DNA from: Bacteroidales bacterium UBA4333
GTDB lineage: Bacteria > Bacteroidota > Bacteroidia > Bacteroidales > Paludibacteraceae
NCBI GenBank assembly: GCA_002394335.1
Contig: DGTP01000014.1
Location: 20,303-84,302 of the forward strand
Reading direction: 5' to 3'
Length of the DNA: 64,000 nt
The first letter of the stretch is position 1. Each line of letters begins with the position of its first letter. The notes below the pieces were generated by a model that did not search any database, had not been told where the DNA came from, and saw only the letters and a program-made list of their open reading frames with translations. Shown one piece after another: positions 57,946-64,000 of this stretch. The position numbers and the translations under genes are program-made.

Positions 57946-59468
57946 TGGTAAATAATATCGTAAAACGATTGCAGAACATCATGCGTCAGGATGCCGGTAT
58001 CAACGGCGACGCACAACGTATAGAGCAAATGGTGTGGATGTTCTTCATGAAAGTGTATGACACACAGGAAGAAACATGGGAATATAAAGCCTATCAAGAT
58101 GGCAAGTCCTTTCAAAGTATCATCCCGGAGAAATACCGTTGGCGTAATTGGGCGATAGACAGTAAAGACGGTAAAGCACTCACAGGGGATGCACTGTTGC
58201 ATTTTATCAACGAGGAGTTATTTCCGACACTCAAGAACCTGCCTGTAACCAAGGAAACGCCACGCTCCAAAACAATCGTGCGCGAGGTGTTTGCAGACTT
58301 GAACCAATACATGAAAAACGGCATTCTACTGCGCCAGATTATCAACGTCATCAACGAAATAGAATTTGATGATGCAGAGGACCGTCACATGTTCGGCGAT
58401 ATTTACGAAGGCATCCTCAAAGACCTGCAATCCGCCGGTAATGCCGGTGAATTCTACACGCCGCGTGCGCTTACCGATTTTATCATCGCTATCCTCAATC
58501 CTCAATTGGGAGAGACGGTTGGCGATTTCACATCCGGTACCGGTGGCTTCCTTACATCGGCTCTCAATCATCTTGCTAAACAAGTCAAAACAACAGAAGA
58601 TGGACGCAAGTTCCAATCCTCTGTTATCGGACAAGAGTGGAAACCGTTGCCTTATCTGCTCTCCATCACGAACTTGCTGCTGCATGATGTAGAAGCACCG
58701 AATATCCGCAACTGCGATTCATTGGGTACCAAACTTTCCGACTTCACCGAAGCCGACAAAGTGGATGTCATTGCTATGAATCCGCCTTATGGTGGTAGTA
58801 CTGATGCAGCTGCCAAGAGTAATTTCCCTATGGAGTTCCGTTCGTCGGAAACGGCAGACTTGTTCATGGTGCTTATCATGCGACGCCTCAAAGAGCACGG
58901 ACGCGCCGGTGTTATCATCCCCGATGGCTTCCTCTTCGGAACGGATGGCGCCAAATTAGCCATCAAGACAGCCCTCTTGCGCGAATATAATCTGCATACC
59001 ATCATCCGTTTGCCAGGCTCTATCTTTGCTCCTTACACATCCATTGCTACCAATATCGTTTTCTTCAATAACGAGACCGCAGAAGGCGCCCCTGAAGGGT
59101 TCAAGACACGCGAGACATGGTTCTACCGTCTCGATATGCCGGAGGGGTACAAGCATTTCAACAAGACCAACCCGATGAAGTTGGAGCATTGCCAGCCTAT
59201 TATGGATTGGTGGAACAACCGCCAACCGCTGCAAGATGCGGAAGGCAATGACAAGGCACGTTGTTTCACTACTGACGAACTCATTGCATTGGATTGTAAT
59301 TTCGACCAGTGCAAATTCCCGAAGTCCGAGGAAGAAATATTACCCCCTGCCGAACTGCTGAAAAACTATTACAGTCGACGCGCTGAACTCGACCGCGAGA
59401 TAGACCGCACTCTCTCCGAGATACAGAAGATATTAGGTATTGACTTAACAGATGACAAACAACAATGA
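57945..59468 (+). CDS. hsdM: Type I DNA methyltransferase subunit M (N6-adenine)
   Basis: 507 residues. The N-terminal HsdM helical domain is followed by cofactor motif I DFTSGTGGFLTSALNHL near 194 and catalytic motif IV NPPYGG near 278, that is N-P-P-Y of adenine methylases. The complex with HsdS methylates both strands of the target and protects host DNA. Overlap of 1 bp with hsdR and 4 bp with the next gene shows tight coupling. Confidence 0.96.
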   Translation: MVNNIVKRLQNIMRQDAGINGDAQRIEQMVWMFFMKVYDTQEETWEYKAYQDGKSFQSIIPEKYRWRNWAIDSKDGKALTGDALLHFINEELFPTLKNLPVTKETPRSKTIVREVFADLNQYMKNGILLRQIINVINEIEFDDAEDRHMFGDIYEGILKDLQSAGNAGEFYTPRALTDFIIAILNPQLGETVGDFTSGTGGFLTSALNHLAKQVKTTEDGRKFQSSVIGQEWKPLPYLLSITNLLLHDVEAPNIRNCDSLGTKLSDFTEADKVDVIAMNPPYGGSTDAAAKSNFPMEFRSSETADLFMVLIMRRLKEHGRAGVIIPDGFLFGTDGAKLAIKTALLREYNLHTIIRLPGSIFAPYTSIATNIVFFNNETAEGAPEGFKTRETWFYRLDMPEGYKHFNKTNPMKLEHCQPIMDWWNNRQPLQDAEGNDKARCFTTDELIALDCNFDQCKFPKSEEEILPPAELLKNYYSRRAELDREIDRTLSEIQKILGIDLTDDKQQ

Positions 59469-60661
59469 AAAACACACCGGAATTTATAAAACGTGATGGT
59501 ATGATAGCCAGCGCGGAATACGTTGAATGGTTATCAACGCTTAAACAACGCTACCGTCAAAGCCAGATAAAGGCGGTTGTGCGTATCAATCAGTCAATGC
59601 TGGAATTTTATTGGTCGCTCGGTCACGACATTGTTGCGATCAAAGCAGAAAGCAAATGGGGAACAGGAGTTCTGCAACAATTAAGCGCAGATTTGCAACA
59701 GATGTTCCCAAATGAAAAGGGCTTTTCTTATAGAAATATCCGCTACATAAAGCAGTGGTATCTCTTTTATTATGAGGAATTTACAAAATGGCACCAAGCT
59801 GGTGCCAAATTGCCAAATTCAAAAATGCACCAACTTGGTGCCAAATTATTGCAGCAACCTACTACAGAAGTATCTTCTCCAAATCATCAGCAACTTGCTG
59901 ACGAATTACAGATGCCGGAAAACTTTGCGCTTGTTCCATGGAAACATCATGTAGCCATCATCTCCAAATCGAAGTCGTTGGACGAAGCATTGTTCTACAT
60001 AGACCAAGTGATTGCAGGCAACTGGAGTCGTAGCCGTTTGGAAGACGAAATCAAGAGTGATTTATATGCCCGGCAAGGGAAAGCTATCACTAATTTTAGC
60101 CGCACGCTTGAACTACCGCAGCAACAACTGGCGCAAGAGATTCTCAAAGACCCGTTGGACTTCAATTTCCTGCATCTGCAAAAAGGCTACAATGAGTGGG
60201 AATTAGAAGAGGCATTGGTAACGAATGTAACTCGTTTTCTGCTTGAACTCGGACAAGGTTTCTCCTATGTGGGACGTCAAATGGAACTCCAGATGCCGGG
60301 TGGTCAAACATTCTTCCCCGATCTCATCTTTTATCACATACCGCAACACAGATATGTCGTTGTGGAACTGAAAGCGGTCGAGTTCCTGCCGGAGTTTGCC
60401 GGTAAACTCAATTTCTATGTAACTGCTGTAGATGAGTTGATGCGTGGCAAGGGCGATAATCCCTCTGTCGGTCTGATAATCTGCAAGTCCAAAGATAAAA
60501 CAGTTGTCGAATGGTCGCTCAAAGACATCCAAAAACCGCTTGGCGTAGCTACCTACCAATTGGAGGAAGTTGTGGAGCGTACTGTGCAAGAACTGGAGAT
60601 GGCTAAAAAAATGTCAGACACTGTCAAGCAAATTGAAACCCAAGACGAAGAAGATCTATGA
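59465..60661 (+). CDS. Second DUF1016/YhcG-type nuclease-like protein, inside the hsd operon
   Basis: 398 residues. N-terminal DUF1016 (QSMLEFYWSLGHDIV, RNIRYIKQWYLFY) and a C-terminal PD-(D/E)xK-like domain: FFPDLIFYHIPQHRYVVVEL near 283-302 has the Asp and the ExK-type ELKA. A spacer region between them (GAKLPNSKMHQLGAK) is encoded by two palindromic boxes. It sits between hsdM and hsdS with 4-bp overlaps on both sides, so it is made in register with the modification enzyme. It shares only general fold similarity with the 54438 gene. Function unproven. Confidence 0.87.
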   Translation: MKNTPEFIKRDGMIASAEYVEWLSTLKQRYRQSQIKAVVRINQSMLEFYWSLGHDIVAIKAESKWGTGVLQQLSADLQQMFPNEKGFSYRNIRYIKQWYLFYYEEFTKWHQAGAKLPNSKMHQLGAKLLQQPTTEVSSPNHQQLADELQMPENFALVPWKHHVAIISKSKSLDEALFYIDQVIAGNWSRSRLEDEIKSDLYARQGKAITNFSRTLELPQQQLAQEILKDPLDFNFLHLQKGYNEWELEEALVTNVTRFLLELGQGFSYVGRQMELQMPGGQTFFPDLIFYHIPQHRYVVVELKAVEFLPEFAGKLNFYVTAVDELMRGKGDNPSVGLIICKSKDKTVVEWSLKDIQKPLGVATYQLEEVVERTVQELEMAKKMSDTVKQIETQDEEDL

Positions 60662-62229
60662 ACGGCAAGCAACTGAAAAATAGCATCCTTCAATGGGCGA
60701 TACAGGGCAAACTGGTGCCGCAAGACCCGAACGACGAGCCTGCGTCCGTTCTGTTGGAACGTATCCGTGCAGAGAAAGCACAACTCATCAAAGAGGGCAA
60801 AATCAAAAAGGACAAGAACGAAACAATCATCTTCCGTGGTGACGACAATTCCCATTATGAGAAGTTGCCCAACGGAGAAGTGCGCTGCATAGACGATGAA
60901 ATCCCATTTGAGATACCGAGCAGTTGGTGCTGGGTGAGATTGAGAAATTATGCAGAAATAATTGGAGGTTATGCTTTCCCAAGTACTGAATTAAGATCCG
61001 AAAAAGGCTCACGAGTTATTCGTATTTCTGATATTTCCGAAGAAGGATTTGTAAATAAATCTATAGTTCGGTATAATGCAGCTAATAATTTGGATAATTA
61101 TAAAATAGAAGTTGACGATATTCTCATTGCCATGACCGGAGGTACTGTTGGCAAAAGTTTATATGTAGAATCTCTGTCCGAAGATATGCTGCTGAACCAA
61201 CGTGTAGCTATTATTCGCAATAAATGGTTTGATGTAAAATATCTTGACTGCGTTATAAAATCTCCACACGTTAAAGAATTCATAAACTCAAGGAAGAACT
61301 CAACAAATGATAATATATCAATGGTTGATATTGCTAATTTTCTTGTTCCTGTCCCTCCTTTAGTAGAGCAACGGAGAATAATTGAACGAATAAAACAATT
61401 ATTTCCTATAGCTGAAAAATACAATAAAGCCCAAGCTGAACTTGATAAATTAAACACAGACATTTATTCATTACTCAAAAAGTCAATCTTACAAGAAGCT
61501 ATACTAGGACGGCTTGTTCCTCAAGACGCGACAGATGAGCCTGCCACCAAGTTACTTGAAAAGATAAGAATGGAAAAGCAAGCACTTGTCAAACAAGGCA
61601 AACTCAAAGCAAAAGACATCACTGATAGCATAATCTATAAAGGTGACGATAACAAGTATTATGAGCAGATAGGTGGTAAATGTATAGACATCAGCGAAGA
61701 AATACCATTTGATATTCCTGAAAATTGGTCATGGTGCAGATTAAGTCAATGCTGCGTACGCATATTTAGCGGAAAATCTCCGTCATACTCAAAAACACCG
61801 ACAAAGCATCTTATCATTGGGCAGCAGGCTAATCAATGGGAGCGGATAGAAATGCAGTATGCCAAGTACGGAACAGATGATTATGCAAAGAACATAGAAG
61901 AATATCAATATCTATTGGATGGCGATGTTTTGTTGAATACATTAGGAAATGGAACGCTTGGTAGATGCGGTATTTTTGAACATATATCTGATAAAGTTCT
62001 TACTGATGGTCACTTATTCGTATTCCGCACAATAGAGAAATCTATATCACGCTACATCCTATATTACCTGACGCTCAATTACACAGAAATAAATAGAAAG
62101 GCAGATGGATCTACCAATCAAACCTTTCTAAATTTGAAGAAAGTATCTAATTATTTGATACCGCTACCGCCACTCAATGAGATAAAACGTATTGTGACAA
62201 AGAAAGAAGAATTGTACAGCAAATTATAG
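60658..62229 (+). CDS. hsdS: Type I specificity subunit S (active copy)
   Basis: 523 residues with the classical twofold plan. Conserved segment 1 is KNSILQWAIQGKLVPQDP. The first target-recognition domain covers about 95-230. The central conserved helices (KKSILQEAILGRLVPQDA) come near 278, and the second recognition domain covers 360-500. The two conserved parts are internal duplicates of each other. The gene ends by overlapping the 3' end of an inverted silent cassette by 6 bp. Blocks at 60878-60902, 61636-61658 and 61653-61676 are shared in inverted orientation with the silent cassettes, so this copy's recognition domains can be exchanged. Confidence 0.94.
   Translation: MNGKQLKNSILQWAIQGKLVPQDPNDEPASVLLERIRAEKAQLIKEGKIKKDKNETIIFRGDDNSHYEKLPNGEVRCIDDEIPFEIPSSWCWVRLRNYAEIIGGYAFPSTELRSEKGSRVIRISDISEEGFVNKSIVRYNAANNLDNYKIEVDDILIAMTGGTVGKSLYVESLSEDMLLNQRVAIIRNKWFDVKYLDCVIKSPHVKEFINSRKNSTNDNISMVDIANFLVPVPPLVEQRRIIERIKQLFPIAEKYNKAQAELDKLNTDIYSLLKKSILQEAILGRLVPQDATDEPATKLLEKIRMEKQALVKQGKLKAKDITDSIIYKGDDNKYYEQIGGKCIDISEEIPFDIPENWSWCRLSQCCVRIFSGKSPSYSKTPTKHLIIGQQANQWERIEMQYAKYGTDDYAKNIEEYQYLLDGDVLLNTLGNGTLGRCGIFEHISDKVLTDGHLFVFRTIEKSISRYILYYLTLNYTEINRKADGSTNQTFLNLKKVSNYLIPLPPLNEIKRIVTKKEELYSKL
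60878..60902 (+). repeat. Inverted repeat A (with 63976-64000)
   Basis: 25 bp beginning AAGTGCGCTGCATAG, identical in inverted orientation to the last 25 bp of the window; similarity continues further inside. It lies just before recognition domain 1. Confidence 0.85.
61636..61676 (+). repeat. Inverted repeats B and C in the active hsdS
   Basis: B: 61636-61658, 23 bp, identical in inverted orientation to 63220-63242. C: 61653-61676, 24 bp, identical in inverted orientation to 62702-62725. Both lie just before recognition domain 2 and would allow that domain alone to be swapped. Confidence 0.85.
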
Positions 62230-62736
62230 ATTGCTATATAAATCGGCAACTTTCGATGATATTCGCATTTGTTCCTCTTTGGGCGGAATACCTATCAGCA
62301 AATTATAAAATATCTTTTTGTTGAGGTGCGGAATTGCCGCACCTTTTTTCGAATTACGCAAACGATCCTTGTAGAATTGAATGAAGTATAGCACATAGGG
62401 TAAATACATTTCACTACTTACCCAAAGCTGCTTAAAGGTGCTACCCATATAACCCTCACAAGGAACTGTAAACACTTCGCCGGAGTTCTCTCCATCAACA
62501 AGAATTATAATGTCGCCTTTAATTACAAACTTGCCTTCGTTTAGAACATCACCTGAAGATTTTCCTCGCAAGTATTTCGCATCAAGGCAGATGTATTTAC
62601 CTTGCTTTTTCACGCCATCAATAAGGCGACAAATATCTGCAAGTCTTACTACTTTCCATGTATTTGGAAAGTCAAAATCACTATCTACTTCAATAGCTTT
62701 TCCACCTATCTGCTCATAATACTTGCTAATGCATGG
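62224..62736 (-). pseudogene. Silent hsdS cassette: one alternative second recognition domain
   Basis: Read leftward from 62736 the frame is KYYEQIGGKAIEVD, then a recognition domain (QGKYICLDAKYLRG, GSTFKQLWVSSEMY, PPKEEQMRI) and stop at 62224. An in-frame stop lies just before it at 62737-62739 and there is no promoter or proper start. It is therefore a storage copy, not an expressed gene. It begins with repeat C shared with the active hsdS. Confidence 0.85.
62702..62725 (-). repeat. Inverted repeat C, silent copy
   Basis: 24 bp identical to 61653-61676 of the active gene in opposite orientation. It also overlaps the end of the second silent hsdS, whose last codons read through it in another frame (ASIMSR). 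Confidence 0.85.
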
Positions 62737-64000
62737 TTAACTTTTGTTACTATTCTCTTTTGTTCTTCAATGGGGGGAAGGGCTACAAGGTAAGCCGTCA
62801 AATTGCCTAATTTAATATAAGGGATTGCGGAACCGTATAATTTACCTTGATTGTATTCCTTCCAATTACACATTAAATGGTATTTGAGATATTCAAGATC
62901 AAATGAACTATATGCTTGTAACAAATAGGTACGTTGATATGCTTCAAATTTTCCTGTATAGTGTATAATTTGCCCAATATTTGCACCATTGCCCGGCATG
63001 ATTAAATAATCGCCCTCATAAGAATAGGATTTGCATTTTAACGGAGTATTAGAGCATGTAAAGAAATCATATATACCTTTTTCATCTCCAAAATTTGCAT
63101 CCTTCTTGCCTGTAGTAATCTGCACTAAGGTACTCAATCTACACCATTGCCAATTATTCGGAATCTCGAAAGGTATTTCATCATCAATACAAGCAACTGC
63201 ATTTCCGCACTTCTCGTAGTACTTGTTATCGTCACCTTTATATATGATGCTATCGGTGATATCCTTTGCTTTAAGTTTACCTTCTTTGACCAACTTCTGC
63301 TTCTCTTGTTGTATGCGTTTTAAAAGTTCCGTAGCTGGTTCGTCTTCCTCGCTTTGTTCTATAAGTCGCCCTTGTATGGCTTCATGTAAGATAGACTTTT
63401 TTAAGTCAGAGTATAATGATGTATTCAATATGTCAAGCTGTTCTTGGCATTCACCATACTGCTCTACGATAGGCAGCAAATCTTGATATTTTGCAATAAT
63501 TCTTTCTTGTTCTTTTATGGGAGGTATTGGCAAAAGAAAACCATTGAAATTGTTTTGAGTTAATTGATTGATTGTTGTAGTATCACTCACTTTCCGTAAT
63601 TGCGAAAAGAACAAGTCTGATTGTAAGAATAGATAAACATATTTATATAATGCAGTTTTACATATTGCCATAAATGCGCCAAATGTCATGGGCTCATGAA
63701 TTTCTGTAATAAGGGCAGATTTTCCTACTAATTTTCGGCTCCCATTCCTTGCACAAATGATTATGTCATTGACATTAACGCGTAATTTATCATTGATCAC
63801 CTTGTTAACTCTTACAATATCTGTTAAATCAAGTTTGCCATCTTTAATATTTGAGGATCTCAATACTATGGTGCCATTATCATTTACATCCGACGGAGAA
63901 TACGTAAGCCCAATATAGGATTGTGATATGTCACTAATCCTACACCACGCCCAGTTTTCGGGTATCTCAAAAGGTATTTCATCGTCTATGCAGCGCACTT
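62706..64000 (-). CDS. Second hsdS, inverted, likely silent; 5' end beyond the window
   Basis: At least 430 residues with two recognition domains. Domain 1 includes SYIGLTYSPSDVNDNG and NDIIICARNGSRK. The conserved linker KKSILHEAIQGRLIEQSEEDE follows near residue 200. Domain 2 includes TTGKKDANFGDEKG and PIEEQKRIV. The frame starts beyond base 64000. The sequence of the linkers matches the active hsdS in inverted orientation, so it is a donor for recombination. Whether it has its own promoter and start is not visible. Confidence 0.85.
   Translation of the reverse strand, partial: VRCIDDEIPFEIPENWAWCRISDISQSYIGLTYSPSDVNDNGTIVLRSSNIKDGKLDLTDIVRVNKVINDKLRVNVNDIIICARNGSRKLVGKSALITEIHEPMTFGAFMAICKTALYKYVYLFLQSDLFFSQLRKVSDTTTINQLTQNNFNGFLLPIPPIKEQERIIAKYQDLLPIVEQYGECQEQLDILNTSLYSDLKKSILHEAIQGRLIEQSEEDEPATELLKRIQQEKQKLVKEGKLKAKDITDSIIYKGDDNKYYEKCGNAVACIDDEIPFEIPNNWQWCRLSTLVQITTGKKDANFGDEKGIYDFFTCSNTPLKCKSYSYEGDYLIMPGNGANIGQIIHYTGKFEAYQRTYLLQAYSSFDLEYLKYHLMCNWKEYNQGKLYGSAIPYIKLGNLTAYLVALPPIEEQKRIVTKVNHALASIMSR
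63220..63242 (-). repeat. Inverted repeat B, silent copy
   Basis: 23 bp identical to 61636-61658 in opposite orientation. Flanking codons (KAKDITDSIIYKGDDNKYYE) are conserved between the two genes with synonymous changes. Confidence 0.85.
63976..64000 (-). repeat. Inverted repeat A, silent copy (window edge)
   Basis: 25 bp identical to 60878-60902 in opposite orientation; identity reaches the last base, so the repeat probably extends past the window. Confidence 0.85.

Noticed and set aside
1..64000. tRNA, rRNA and insertion sequences
   Set aside because: I saw no cloverleaf with a CCA end, no rRNA segments and no transposase or integrase gene in the window.

Overview
This 64 kb window is chromosomal DNA of a member of the Bacteroidales (Bacteroidota), probably an uncultured gut or rumen relative; family level cannot be fixed from sequence alone. 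The evidence is the typical promoter architecture (TTTG or CTTG, 20-21 bp, then TAnnTTTG) before many genes, the absence of Shine-Dalgarno spacing, the DUF4296 lipoprotein beside lspA, type IX secretion (T9SS) sorting domains, a Bacteroidales-type SerA/SerC pair and an AddAB-like nuclease. No tRNA, rRNA or CRISPR array was seen.

Layout. 1-4.2 kb (+): end of lspA, a lipoprotein, then rplM-rpsI and rpsB-tsf. 4.3-9.4 kb: recQ and gltX (-), a small conserved gene and an outer-membrane protein (+), with several repeats and terminators between them. 9.6-34.3 kb is one 25 kb block of minus-strand genes. In order of transcription: a carboxyltransferase, serC, serA, a T9SS type B secreted protein, an M3 peptidase, a 3211-residue repeat protein with a T9SS-like tail, its overlapping outer-membrane partner, pheT, prfC, an MFS nucleoside permease, a GldF-like permease and a YfcE-like phosphoesterase. 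34.5-40.2 kb (+): an AddA/AddB-like helicase-nuclease pair. 40.2-44.4 kb (+): GH3-like protein, HAD phosphatase, acyltransferase and EamA transporter. 44.4-47.5 kb (+): a self-contained operon of steroid 5-alpha-reductase-like, old-yellow-enzyme-like and short-chain dehydrogenase genes, the gene set linked in gut Bacteroidales to reduction of 3-oxo-steroids and bile acids. 47.6-53.7 kb: a DUF4874/DUF4832 secreted protein (+) convergent with a pectate-lyase-like protein, a GT2 glycosyltransferase and a lipoprotein (-).

54.4 kb to the end is a defence island: a DUF1016 (YhcG-type) nuclease gene, then hsdR-hsdM-DUF1016-hsdS with overlapping ends. Inverted, promoterless hsdS material follows. Blocks of inverted sequence shared between the active hsdS and two silent cassettes show that this is a phase-variable type I restriction-modification locus whose specificity can be shuffled; the recombinase is not inside the window.

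Other unexplained structure includes 11-bp-period tandem arrays in three spacers, short repeats inserted in frame inside gltX and recQ, a promoter-terminator pair that would make an RNA of about 95 nt near 9.5 kb, and a palindrome that encodes the same TITG...R tail at the ends of two convergent genes near 50.1 kb.
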